Shown here piece after piece: positions 28,419 to 37,350 of a stretch of DNA of 64,000 nucleotides. The notes beneath the pieces are model-generated. The model was not told the origin of the DNA, ran no database searches, and worked only from the letters and a program-made list of their open reading frames with translations. The position numbers and the translations under genes were made by a program. Numbering within the stretch: the first letter of the stretch is position 1; each line of letters starts with the position of its first letter. The DNA comes from Maribacter antarcticus DSM 21422 (GTDB taxonomy: Bacteria > Bacteroidota > Bacteroidia > Flavobacteriales > Flavobacteriaceae): contig NZ_KK211214.1 of NCBI RefSeq assembly GCF_000621125.1, positions 391,461 to 455,460 of the forward strand. The letters are read 5' to 3'.

Positions 28419-30593
28419 ATGGCAGAAAAGAAAAAAATATCTAGACGTAAATTTTTAGTAAGAGGTGGCTTAAGTACATTAGGTGTTCTTGCTGTTGGAA
28501 CCTATTTGCTTAGAAATCATGTGCGAAGAGGAATTGCAGGAATGATAAATACGGCAGATACGCCTTATCAAGGAAATACGGATACACCTATAATTTGGTT
28601 TGAGATTACTAGTGAAAACAAAGTGGTTTTGCATAGTCCCAAGGTGGAAATGGGGCAAGGTACTTTTACTAGTCTGGCCCAAATGGCAGCAGATGAATTA
28701 GAGATTTCTATGGAACAGATCAGCGTGGTACATGCAGATTCTGCTTCGGGAAATATGGATGCGTTTGCTACAGGGGGCAGCACATCGGTATCCGCACTTT
28801 GGGTACCACTTCGCGAATTGGCCGCTACCATGCGAGAAATGATTAAGATGGAAGCGGCCAACAAAATGGAGGTTGAACTCTCTGAGCTTACCGTAACCAA
28901 CGGCGTTATTTCTGATGGCGCTAAAAGTATGACCTTTGCGCAAACGGTGGAAGGGGTTTCTGATTGGGCAGTTCCCGATACGCCCGAGTTAAAGCCTATT
29001 TCTGAATATAAGTTTGTGGGTAAGCCTATTGCCCGTGTAGATTTAGAAGATAAAGTATTCGGTGCGCCTATTTTTGGGATGGACGCTACCATGCCGGATA
29101 TGTTATATGGTGCAGTGGTGCGCCAATCTCGAATTGGATCTACCTACTTAAGTTCGGATATCAGTAAAGCAGAAGGAATGCCTGGCGTACTTAAAATAGT
29201 TCAAGAAAAGGACTTTGTAGGCGTTGTGGCTTATTCCTTAATTGAAGCTGAAAATGCTAAGGCAGCTATTGAAGTCCAATGGGAAAGCCAAGAAAATCTG
29301 CAAACAGCTGACATTAGAGCTATGGTTACTGTTGGGAAGGGAAAACCTTTCGTAATACAAAAAGAAGGAAACGCTAACGGTTTATTGGAAGATGATGATA
29401 ACGTTATAATTTCCGAATACTGGAGTCCGATAGGGGCACACGCCCAATTGGAGCCTAGTGGCGCCCTTGCCTATGTAGAGGCCGATAAAGCTACCATTAT
29501 GATGTCTACACAGGTGGTGAGTATTACACGTGGAGAAATTGCAGAACGCCTAGGTTTCGATGCTGAACAAGTGAATATAATGCCTACCTTCTTGGGCGGT
29601 GGTTTTGGCAGAGGACTACATACGCCAAATGGGATACAGGCAGCGGTACTATCTAAAGCGGTAGGGAAACCGGTAAAGTGTTTTTTTACTAGGAAAGAAG
29701 AATTTCAGAATGATAGGTTTCGCCCACCGACACACCATGTGTTGAAAGGTAAATTAAATACCAACGGAATGATAGAAGCTTTGGAACATAACGTATCTAG
29801 TGGTGCTGTTGCTTTTGGTTCTCCTATGCTTCCTAAAATATTGGAAACTGTTTTGGGAGCCGATTTAGGTGCTTGGCGTGGCGGAATGATTCAGTATGGT
29901 GTAATACCCAATTATCAAGCTATTTCTTGGCGGGTTAAATTGCCTTTTGCAACCAGTTGGTGGCGCAGCCTTGGGCTATTGGCTAATACCTTTGCCATAG
30001 AAAGTTTTATGGACGAATTAGCAGTGAAAGCAGACAGGAACCCAGCGGAATTTCGCTTGGCTCATATCCAGGATAATGAAAGGGGTATACGGTTAAAATC
30101 TGTCATTAGAACCGTGGTAGAGAAAGCAGGCTATACAGATGAGGTTATCGACGGAAAGGCAATGGGTTTTGCAGTATCTACCGATGCGAATACACCCTGT
30201 GCAGAAATCGCTGTGGTGTCTATTGAAAACAAACAAATAAAAGTGCATAAAGTTACGTGTGCTATAGACCCTGGCCTAGCTGTGAATCCGGATCAGGTTC
30301 GCGCCCAATGTGAAGGTGCTATTATTATGGGTTTGAGTGCTGCTATGTTTGAAAAAATGGAAGTTGAAAATGGCGAGTTGACACCAACCATCTATGGGCC
30401 GTATCAAATGGCTTTAATGAAACATGCGCCTAAAGAGATAGATGTAGTTTTGCTTCAAGGGTCGGACACACCTGGTGCCGTTGGGGAGCCACCTTTGGGA
30501 CCTATTGGAGCGGCCATAGCAAATGCTGTATTTAGGCTAACGGGACAGCGCCTTAGAGAAATGCCTTTGCAGTTGAGTGGAAATGATATTTAG
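28419..30593 (+). CDS. iorB: Molybdopterin-binding large subunit of an IorAB-type hydroxylase
   Basis: A 724-residue protein with a twin-arginine signal at the start (ISRRKFLVRGGLSTLGVLAVG), so it is probably exported folded to the periplasm with its small partner. Molybdenum-cofactor regions include PKVEMGQGTFTSLAQMAADE, FLGGGFGRGLHTPNG, LPFATSWWRSLG and GEPPLGPIGAAIANAVF, the last carrying the active-site glutamate position of the family. Relatives usually deliver electrons to a c-type cytochrome; no cytochrome gene is present here. Substrate unknown. Confidence 0.9.
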   Translation: MAEKKKISRRKFLVRGGLSTLGVLAVGTYLLRNHVRRGIAGMINTADTPYQGNTDTPIIWFEITSENKVVLHSPKVEMGQGTFTSLAQMAADELEISMEQISVVHADSASGNMDAFATGGSTSVSALWVPLRELAATMREMIKMEAANKMEVELSELTVTNGVISDGAKSMTFAQTVEGVSDWAVPDTPELKPISEYKFVGKPIARVDLEDKVFGAPIFGMDATMPDMLYGAVVRQSRIGSTYLSSDISKAEGMPGVLKIVQEKDFVGVVAYSLIEAENAKAAIEVQWESQENLQTADIRAMVTVGKGKPFVIQKEGNANGLLEDDDNVIISEYWSPIGAHAQLEPSGALAYVEADKATIMMSTQVVSITRGEIAERLGFDAEQVNIMPTFLGGGFGRGLHTPNGIQAAVLSKAVGKPVKCFFTRKEEFQNDRFRPPTHHVLKGKLNTNGMIEALEHNVSSGAVAFGSPMLPKILETVLGADLGAWRGGMIQYGVIPNYQAISWRVKLPFATSWWRSLGLLANTFAIESFMDELAVKADRNPAEFRLAHIQDNERGIRLKSVIRTVVEKAGYTDEVIDGKAMGFAVSTDANTPCAEIAVVSIENKQIKVHKVTCAIDPGLAVNPDQVRAQCEGAIIMGLSAAMFEKMEVENGELTPTIYGPYQMALMKHAPKEIDVVLLQGSDTPGAVGEPPLGPIGAAIANAVFRLTGQRLREMPLQLSGNDI

Positions 30594-30713
30594 TTCTTGC
30601 ATGTATAAAAAATACCCTTTGCATTGATATAGTGAGGTATACCAATGAAAACAAAGCGATACTATAAAATGTGTTTGCTTATTATTTGTTGTGTTAAGAC
30701 GACACTCAAGTTC

Positions 30714-32153
30714 TTATTCTGATTTTGGTTTAACTTTGGCAATATTCCGTATCATCCCACCAAAAATAAAATAGTGCAGCGGCACAATGCTGTACCAGTA
30801 TAGTCTGCCTTTTAAACCTCGTGGCCTGAAGGTGGCTGTTTGGTGTAGTATATTATTATCATCTATTCTGAATTCTAACCAAGCTTCTCCAGGTAGTTTC
30901 ATTTCGGCAAATAGCAAGAGACGTTTTCCTTTTTTGTCAGCCAAGAGAACTCTCCAAAAATCCAATGCATCCCCAGAGTAGATTTTGTCTGGATGCGTTC
31001 TGCCTCTTCTAAGTCCCACACCACCTATAAGTTTATCTATAAAACCACGAAGTTTCCAAAGCCAGTTTCCATAATACCAGCCATTTTTTCCGCCAATTTT
31101 CCAAATATTTCCTAAAACCTGTTTAGGGTCATTAATCTTTAGTGTTTTCACATCACGCAACACACCAAATCTTGGAACCTGAATATACTTTTCTAAATTT
31201 TTATTGAATCGTCCACTGACCATACTGTCTTTCCAGCTGCTGACCACCAAGTTTTGCTCAATCTTATTAAAAGCCATATCAAGAGCTTCGCTGTAGGTAT
31301 GAGGAGTTATATTTAAAAGGTTCGCTAGTCTTTGGTCCTTTGCGACAACCTCTATTTTCATGCTATCCACAAGGTTTAAAGCTAAGGTGTACGATGTAGA
31401 TGTTACGAAATATAACCAATAGGAAGATAGTTTCGGGGTCATAACAGGAACGGTATAAATCCAATTTTTAAAACCTCTTGCCTTTGCGTATTGATGTAAC
31501 ATCTCCTTGTAGGTTAGTACATTTGGACCAGCTATATCAAAAGAGTCATCACACGTCTTCTCATTGCCCAATACACCGGTTAAAAATGAAATAACATCTC
31601 GTATCGCAATTGGTTGGGTTTTGGTCAACACCCATTTTGGGGTTATCATGAAGGGTAATTTTTCACATAAGTCTCGGATAATTTCAAACGAAGAACTTCC
31701 GGAGCCTACTATAATTCCGGCTCTAAGCACAGTCAGGCTAAAATCTCCTTTATATAGTATTTCTTCAACATTTCTACGCGACCATAGGTGCTTGGAAAGC
31801 GTAGCATCGTTCACGATGCCGCTCAGGTAAATGACCTGCTTAATGTTTGTTTCAGCTACATAGTTATTAAAATTAGTAGCCGTTTTGGCTTCCAATTCGT
31901 CAAAATCGGTCGTAGAGGTACTCATGGAATGAATAAGGAAGTAAGCGGCATCCAAATCCTTTGGTAGTAAACCCTCTTTTACCTCGTTTAGAAAATCGAT
32001 TTCTACGATTTCTATTTGGTTCCGTGTTTCGGCATCTACTGAAAGCCGTTCTGCATCCCTTACGGCACAAACGACCTCATGTCCCGCATCTAATAACTGT
32101 GGGAGCAGCCTCATTCCTATGTAACCGTTGGCACCTGTAAGAAGTATTTTCAT
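30714..32153 (-). CDS. SDR-family NAD(P)-binding protein with C-terminal DUF2867 domain
   Basis: A 479-residue protein. The N-terminal half is an extended short-chain dehydrogenase Rossmann fold with the nucleotide motif LLTGANGYIGMRLLPQLLDA and the downstream YLSGIVNDATLSKHL and VLRAGIIVGSGS segments. From about residue 330 the C-terminal half (FGVLRDVKTLKI, WRVLLADKKGKRLLLFAEMK, LYWYSIVPLHYFIFGGMI) fits DUF2867, a START-like domain often fused to such proteins. The ligand is unknown; similar proteins have been linked to quinone or lipid handling only by annotation. Encoded convergently to iorB. Confidence 0.85.
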   Translation of the reverse strand: MKILLTGANGYIGMRLLPQLLDAGHEVVCAVRDAERLSVDAETRNQIEIVEIDFLNEVKEGLLPKDLDAAYFLIHSMSTSTTDFDELEAKTATNFNNYVAETNIKQVIYLSGIVNDATLSKHLWSRRNVEEILYKGDFSLTVLRAGIIVGSGSSSFEIIRDLCEKLPFMITPKWVLTKTQPIAIRDVISFLTGVLGNEKTCDDSFDIAGPNVLTYKEMLHQYAKARGFKNWIYTVPVMTPKLSSYWLYFVTSTSYTLALNLVDSMKIEVVAKDQRLANLLNITPHTYSEALDMAFNKIEQNLVVSSWKDSMVSGRFNKNLEKYIQVPRFGVLRDVKTLKINDPKQVLGNIWKIGGKNGWYYGNWLWKLRGFIDKLIGGVGLRRGRTHPDKIYSGDALDFWRVLLADKKGKRLLLFAEMKLPGEAWLEFRIDDNNILHQTATFRPRGLKGRLYWYSIVPLHYFIFGGMIRNIAKVKPKSE

Positions 32154-32268
32154 TTTTTATAAATCTAGGTGTATCTAGTAATCAGTGAGTTTGGATTGAA
32201 TTAGCAGTTTGGTTTTATAGCAATGTGACTTTGTTTTCTAAATAGACTTTTAAAATTTAGCTAAGGGA

Positions 32269-32694
32269 TTAAAGATCTTCTATTGACGTGGGTGCATTGT
32301 CTGCCTTATAGCCTAATAGCCTCGAAAAGAACTTTTGAACCGCTTTAGTGTCGGATTCCACCTTAAAAAAATAATGATCCCGGTACACTGAGTAAACGGA
32401 GGCTTGCCCTTTGTAGATGCTAAGTTTATAATACGGAATCACCAGCGCAAAAGTTTCCAATAAAGACCTAAAACGAACGATAATACCCTTGGGTCTTATT
32501 TCTATATTGCAAGTGTCCCTGTTATTGTCCAGAATAAGTAAATTTCTAATTTCGACACTGGTCTCTGTAATAATAAGTTTAGGAGAACCTATCCCGCCCA
32601 TATTCAGTCGGTCTTTAAGTGTGAAGGGTTTTCCAACGGCCTCATCTACCTTTTTGGTAATCGCTTTGTCGTTATAAGATACATTTACTAGCAT
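32269..32694 (-). CDS. Conserved hypothetical protein
   Basis: A 141-residue soluble protein that I do not recognise. It has no signal peptide or membrane segment. The middle is rich in beta strands with alternating hydrophobic residues (SVEIRNLLILDNN, NIEIRPKGIIVRFRS, YYKLSIYKGQASVY), suggesting a compact beta fold, perhaps PH-like. It lies 115 bases upstream of the SDR/DUF2867 gene on the same strand and divergent from argS, with 101 bases between the two starts. Confidence 0.65.
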   Translation of the reverse strand: MLVNVSYNDKAITKKVDEAVGKPFTLKDRLNMGGIGSPKLIITETSVEIRNLLILDNNRDTCNIEIRPKGIIVRFRSLLETFALVIPYYKLSIYKGQASVYSVYRDHYFFKVESDTKAVQKFFSRLLGYKADNAPTSIEDL

Positions 32695-32768
32695 TTAGCA
32701 TTTTTCTTTAAAGTTAATAAAAGGGAAAGGGATATTTGAACTAATAGAGCGATAAGTGTAAAAATGAT

Positions 32769-32776
32769 TAGTTTTG
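32769..32776 (+). promoter_or_regulatory. Candidate -7 element of argS
   Basis: TAGTTTTG matches TAnnTTTG exactly and ends 19 bases before the argS ATG. No good -33 TTG lies 19-20 bases upstream, so only the -7 half is supported. Confidence 0.4.
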
Positions 32777-32795
32777 CAGGCTTAATTACTTTTAT

Positions 32796-34577
32796 ATGAA
32801 GATTCAGGATGTACTGGAGAAGAAAGTGACTGAAGGTATTCACACTTTATATAGTGTAACCTTGCCTAATGTTGAGTTTCAACCCACTAGAAAAGATTTT
32901 GAAGGGGACATTACGGTAGTTGTTTTTCCTATGCTCAGGCACGTAAAGGGTACTCCTGTTCAGATAGGGGAGCAAGTGGGAGCATATTTGGAAAAGGAGC
33001 TAGACATCGTTATCGGTTTCAATGTCGTAAAGGGATTTTTGAATATTATTATTTCTGATGCTTTTTACATTGATTTATTTAGGGATATTAGGGAAAATAA
33101 AACGTTTGGAATTGTACCACAATCAGATGATGCGATACTCGTTGAATATTCATCCCCAAACACCAATAAGCCTTTGCATCTAGGGCACATCCGAAACAAC
33201 TTATTAGGGTATTCCGTGGCGGAGATATTAAAGGCGTCAGGCAAAAAGGTATACAAGACTCAGATCATTAATGACCGTGGTATTCATATTTGCAAAAGTA
33301 TGTTGGCGTGGCAGCGTTTTGGTAATGGGGAAACTCCAAAAAGTACGGGACTTAAGGGTGATAAGTTAGTCGGTAATTATTATGTTGCTTTTGATAAGGC
33401 CTACAAGGTAGAAGTTGCTGCAATGATAGATGTAGGAACGGATAAGAAGGTAGCTGAAAAGGAAGCTCCTATATTATTAGAGGCACAACAAATGCTCTTA
33501 AAGTGGGAGGCAGGAGATGAAGCCGTCGTTGCCCTATGGAAGAAAATGAACGGTTGGGTATATGAAGGTTTTGAAACCACATACAAAAATCTCGGTGTGG
33601 ATTTTGATTCCTACCTCTATGAGAGCGATACCTATCTTTTAGGAAAGGATGTGGTTGCGGATGGAATTAAAAATGGAGTTTTTCATAAAAAAGAAGATGG
33701 TAGTGTCTGGATAGATTTGACAGCAGAGGGGCTGGATGAGAAAATTGTTTTACGTTCCGATGGTACAGCCGTGTATATGACCCAAGACATAGGTACTGCC
33801 ATACAAAGGGTAAAGGATCATGAAGATATCAATGGAATGGTCTATACTGTAGGTAATGAGCAGGATTATCATTTTAAGGTCCTTTTTCTAATTCTTAAAA
33901 AACTAGGATTTACATGGGCCGATAAGTTATACCACCTGAGTTATGGGATGGTAGACCTGCCTAGTGGAAAAATGAAGAGTAGGGAAGGTACTGTGGTAGA
34001 TGCCGATGACCTGATGGAGGATATGACAAAAACTGCTCGTGCCATATCTGAGGAACTGGGTAAATTGGAAAATTATTCTGATATAGAAAAACAATCACTT
34101 TATAAGATGATTGGTCTTGGAGCCTTAAAATATTACATCCTAAAAGTAGACCCTAAAAAGAGAATTTTATTTAACCCGGAGGAATCGGTAGACTTTCAGG
34201 GGAATACGGGTCCTTTTATTCAGTATACCTACGCTAGAATACAATCCATATTGAGAAAGGCCAAGGACACCAAAATAGAATGGCAAAACGAGTTAAAAAT
34301 AACCGGGTTGCATCCTAAAGAAAAAGAGTTGATAAAGCAATTGCAGGTATTTCCGGATACGATTCAATTGGCAGCTGAAAATTATAGCCCTGCTGTAATC
34401 GCAAACTATACGTATGATTTAGTTCGAGAATTTAACTCCTTGTACCAGCAGGTCTCCATTTTAGGCGAAACAGATGAAGAAAAGAAGGTGCTTCGAGTCC
34501 AACTGTCTCAAAAGGTAGGGGAGGTTATTCAATCTGCGTTTGGATTATTGGGTGTAGCTGTTCCTGAACGAATGTAG
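32796..34577 (+). CDS. argS: Arginine-tRNA ligase
   Basis: A 593-residue class I aminoacyl-tRNA synthetase. The N-terminal additional domain is followed by SSPNTNKPLHLGHIRNNLLG with the HIGH signature (HLGH), YHLSYGMVDLPSGKMKSREG in which KMKSR takes the place of KMSKS, and the C-terminal anticodon-binding domain with NTGPFIQYTYARIQSILRK and NYTYDLVREFNSLYQQ. Length and motifs are normal. A decayed peptidase gene follows 4 bases later. Confidence 0.97.
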   Translation: MKIQDVLEKKVTEGIHTLYSVTLPNVEFQPTRKDFEGDITVVVFPMLRHVKGTPVQIGEQVGAYLEKELDIVIGFNVVKGFLNIIISDAFYIDLFRDIRENKTFGIVPQSDDAILVEYSSPNTNKPLHLGHIRNNLLGYSVAEILKASGKKVYKTQIINDRGIHICKSMLAWQRFGNGETPKSTGLKGDKLVGNYYVAFDKAYKVEVAAMIDVGTDKKVAEKEAPILLEAQQMLLKWEAGDEAVVALWKKMNGWVYEGFETTYKNLGVDFDSYLYESDTYLLGKDVVADGIKNGVFHKKEDGSVWIDLTAEGLDEKIVLRSDGTAVYMTQDIGTAIQRVKDHEDINGMVYTVGNEQDYHFKVLFLILKKLGFTWADKLYHLSYGMVDLPSGKMKSREGTVVDADDLMEDMTKTARAISEELGKLENYSDIEKQSLYKMIGLGALKYYILKVDPKKRILFNPEESVDFQGNTGPFIQYTYARIQSILRKAKDTKIEWQNELKITGLHPKEKELIKQLQVFPDTIQLAAENYSPAVIANYTYDLVREFNSLYQQVSILGETDEEKKVLRVQLSQKVGEVIQSAFGLLGVAVPERM

Positions 34578-34581
34578 TATC

Positions 34582-35309
34582 ATGCCTATTGGATGGAAAT
34601 TCTGGTCGATGTTTTTGCAGTTGGTGGCCTTCTTTCTATACATGGTTTGGTATACCCTAGATTTATTATTCCTTAACCCCTTCAATAAAATATCGCCACC
34701 TAATTAAAAGGGAGTTTGAGAAAAACGTATTTGTTTTCAGGCATCGGAAAATAGTGTGTTCCATGAAGTTATTGAGGAAGAGGATAAGATAATATTACTC
34801 ATCTCCACTACTGGCGCTATGTTGACTTTGGGTTTGGTAGACTTCTTGGTCTTGTCTATTTACAAAATCATTATTTATTACGCCTTATATTATTCTAGTA
34901 TAAGCATAAAGCAATAGTATGGAACATATAATCCCGCACTTAATACTTTAGGTTTTCAGCCCAGCAATTATTGTAAGGGTTTAGGATTCCAAATGATAAT
35001 CTAAACTTGGTAGGTCACGAACTCGATTATGTATTTAGTTTTCATATGGCCAATAAATTAAATGTGAGGTCATTTCTTTTTATTTTTTGAATGAAGAAAA
35101 TGAAATGCTTAGTGTCTGATTCAGAGCTTAATGCAAAATGGGAGAAGAATAACTACTTTAGAAAGTACGGTAAGCCTAATACATATAAGTTTTTTGCCGT
35201 TGCTGCCGAAAGTTACGTAGCAACAGCTATAGAATTTGCGGCTCACTTTCCACAACTTTATAGTACCGTAAAGGTGATGCTCAGCTTTGTGTTTTACAAA
35301 CTACCTTAA
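34582..35309 (+). pseudogene. Decayed M90-family (MtfA-like) zinc peptidase
   Basis: Successive frames give pieces of one protein in order: MPIGWKFWSMFLQLVAFFLY (34582 on, a membrane anchor, stop at 34705), EFEKNVFVFRHRKIV, then EEEDKIILLISTTGAMLTLG and SIYKIIIYYALYYSS (stop at 34918), YGTYNPALNTLG, GFRIPNDNLNLVGHELDYVF (34977-35036) and, from 35091, SDSELNAKWEKNNYFRKYGK plus YKFFAVAAESYVATAIEFAA and HFPQLYSTVKVML. These match zinc-dependent peptidases of the MtfA type. The zinc motif HExxH now reads HELDY, and several frameshifts and stops are present, so the gene is dead. Confidence 0.82.
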
Positions 35310-35476
35310 AAGTATATTTTAAAACTTGCGTTCTAATTTATTCCTGAACCAATAGGAATCTCATGTTTAATATTTTTATGGAGCTGGGTTTTACGAAATG
35401 TTTTTTACTGTTACTGATAGACAGTTATCAGGAGTTTTTTATAAATCTGATTCAGTTTGTTACCCTATATAAATAA
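35310..35476. other. Gap between peptidase pseudogene and rhodopsin 3' end
   Basis: A+T-rich sequence without a recognisable gene. The rest of the gap to 35604 contains the hairpin at 35477-35501 and the end of the rhodopsin transcript. Confidence 0.5.
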
Positions 35477-35501
35477 GAAAGACCGCCTTAGGCGGTCTTT
35501 C
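35477..35501 (-). terminator. Perfect 11-bp hairpin, likely terminator of the rhodopsin transcript
   Basis: GAAAGACCGCC (35477-35487) and GGCGGTCTTTC (35491-35501) form a perfect 11-bp stem around a 3-base loop. On either strand the stem ends in TTTC and runs into an A+T-rich stretch instead of a clean T-run. It lies about 104 bases beyond the rhodopsin stop codon and is the only strong hairpin between the two converging units. Confidence 0.6.
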
Positions 35502-35604
35502 AAATAGCAACTTGAATTTATAACCAACTAAATAAGGGTTGCTAGTTTCTTATTTGTATATATTTAAAATAGCAACTGAATTAGTAACTACTTCAGCTTG
35601 CCTA

Positions 35605-36360
35605 CTAGGCGGTGGCTACTTTTTTGTTTTCGCTTTTAGAAGCTACTGCAGCTGCATAAACAACAAGACCGAAACCAATTTTGTTAATGGCATCTCCTAT
35701 GTTATAAATAACATCCATGTTTAATCCTAAGCCAGCAATACCGTCATACCATCCTGGCGTACCTGCCATGTAACCTAATGGGTAAATAGCCCATCCTACC
35801 AATACAAACCAACATAGCGTTTTGTGTGCTTTTAAAACTGCACCACCAGCTTTTTCTGCCAATTTTCTGGCACTTCCAAACCAAATTTCGTATACAATGT
35901 AGAAGTAAGCAACACCTGAAAAGAAGCCCCAAAGTGCTGGACCAGTTCCAGTAGTAAATATTGCTTCTCCAGCATAACCTGTAACTAACATAACAACAGA
36001 GGCTAAAATTAATTTCCACATTAATGATTGCTTGGCACCAGCAACTTTTAATATTAGGTAAAACTCAACACACATTAATGGAACTGTTAACGTCCAGTCC
36101 ACATACCTGAAAAATGTTGGAGATTCGCCAATTGCTTCCCAATAATCGCGCATGTAGAAATAATGCACCGCAGCAATAAAAGTGATGATACCAGATATCA
36201 GTATCGAAGTTTTCCATTTCCTATCGAAATCATTCATAGAAAGAAAGAAAAAAGCGGAAGCCGCCATCATAGCCATACTTCCAACAAAGAATGTAAAGCC
36301 AACATAATCGTCCGTAGCCATTTTGGATACGAGCGAAAAAGAACTCATTAAATTTTCCAT
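35605..36360 (-). CDS. Proteorhodopsin, outward proton-pump type
   Basis: A 251-residue seven-helix retinal protein. The helix C motif RYVDWTLTVPLMCVEFYLI gives Asp88, Thr92 and Glu99, the DTE triad of light-driven proton pumps (acceptor Asp97 and donor Glu108 in the reference protein). His66 (AAVHYFYMR) fits the His75 partner of the acceptor. Met96 occupies the colour-tuning position 105, where Met goes with green absorption in Flavobacteria. Lys227 in GDAINKIGFG is the retinal Schiff-base lysine. It is divergent from blh, with 87 bases between starts. All functional residues are present, so it should be active if retinal is available. Confidence 0.96.
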   Translation of the reverse strand: MENLMSSFSLVSKMATDDYVGFTFFVGSMAMMAASAFFFLSMNDFDRKWKTSILISGIITFIAAVHYFYMRDYWEAIGESPTFFRYVDWTLTVPLMCVEFYLILKVAGAKQSLMWKLILASVVMLVTGYAGEAIFTTGTGPALWGFFSGVAYFYIVYEIWFGSARKLAEKAGGAVLKAHKTLCWFVLVGWAIYPLGYMAGTPGWYDGIAGLGLNMDVIYNIGDAINKIGFGLVVYAAAVASKSENKKVATA

Positions 36361-36447
36361 ATATTTAGTTTTTAAGGTTTTGTTGAGGTAAATTTACATA
36401 AAGTTAAACACATCTCGTTTAATTAAAATGTTAAAATATTAAATAAA

Positions 36448-37350
36448 TTGAAAAAAAATATAGTTCAAAATATTGATTTGGGAAGTTTTACCATTGTAAC
36501 TACCTTTTTCTCACTGTGGTTAGCTATATATTTTGAAGAGGCTATTGAAAATATGCTAGCATACTTATTAATATTGACTTTTGGGATTCTTCATGGCGCT
36601 AACGACATTAAGTTACTTCAAAAGGCTAATAAAAAAATAAATACTAAAAAGGGATTTTTTATTACCTTGATTTATTATACTCTTTTTGTTCTAGGTAGTG
36701 GCTTATTGTTTTTATTTATTCCAACAGTTGCATTAGCAGCGTTTGTATTATTTAGTGGATATCATTTTGGAGAGCAACATTGGGTCTCTAAAATTAAAGT
36801 CCCATCAGTTTTGAACTCTATTTTTTTATCGACCTATGGTATTTTTATTTTATTCTTAATTTTTTCGGCACATGCGATTGAGGTGAGTTTGGTTATAGAA
36901 CAAATATGTGGATTTAACATTCCCATTAACTTTTATAGTTATGGCGTTTTGTCTACGGGAATAATAACTTGCTTGTTTGGTGCAATTAGTTATGCTAAGA
37001 AAAAAATAAAGTTTAATGTGGTCAAACAGTTATTTTTTATTTTAGTCCTTACTATCGTCTTCTATTCATCTTCCTTGTTATTGGCTTTTGCCATATATTT
37101 TATCCTTTGGCATTCATTACCTTCCATGGTAGATCAAATTAAATACCTTTATGGAGCGGTAACCATTTCAAATATTAAAAAATATGTAGTGTCCTCTTTT
37201 ACGTATTGGTTGATATCAGTTCTAGGAATGGGTATAATGTTAATTTTATTCAAGGATAATCTAAGTACGTCTTTGGCATTTTTCTTTTCTTTTTTAGCAG
37301 CGATTACCTTTCCTCATGTACTCGTAATTAATAGGCTTTATAAGCGTTAA
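36448..37350 (+). CDS. blh: Brp/Blh-type beta-carotene 15,15'-dioxygenase
   Basis: A 300-residue membrane enzyme cleaving beta-carotene into two retinal molecules. Hydrophobic helices carry the family histidines in LTFGILHGANDIKLL (His49), YHFGEQHW (His106, His111), LWHSLPSM and TFPHVLVIN (His290), which bind iron. Translation is taken from TTG at 36448 because the next ATG (36553) would cut off the first 35 residues including a membrane segment. It supplies the chromophore for the divergent rhodopsin. Its stop overlaps the stop of the convergent TonB receptor by 2 bases. Carotenoid synthesis genes are not in the window. Confidence 0.9.
   Translation: MKKNIVQNIDLGSFTIVTTFFSLWLAIYFEEAIENMLAYLLILTFGILHGANDIKLLQKANKKINTKKGFFITLIYYTLFVLGSGLLFLFIPTVALAAFVLFSGYHFGEQHWVSKIKVPSVLNSIFLSTYGIFILFLIFSAHAIEVSLVIEQICGFNIPINFYSYGVLSTGIITCLFGAISYAKKKIKFNVVKQLFFILVLTIVFYSSSLLLAFAIYFILWHSLPSMVDQIKYLYGAVTISNIKKYVVSSFTYWLISVLGMGIMLILFKDNLSTSLAFFFSFLAAITFPHVLVINRLYKR

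Noticed and set aside
28568..29092. A 174-residue open frame on the minus strand inside iorB
   Set aside because: Composition is the serine/leucine-rich type produced by reading the complement of a coding gene, and the sense frame has strong family motifs.
34582..34707. A 41-residue small membrane protein after argS
   Set aside because: It fits as the membrane anchor of the decayed M90 peptidase; a free-standing small protein is the less likely reading.
35091..35309. A separate 72-residue gene
   Set aside because: Its sequence matches the C-terminal part of M90 peptidases and joins to upstream fragments, so it is the end of a pseudogene and not a small gene of its own.
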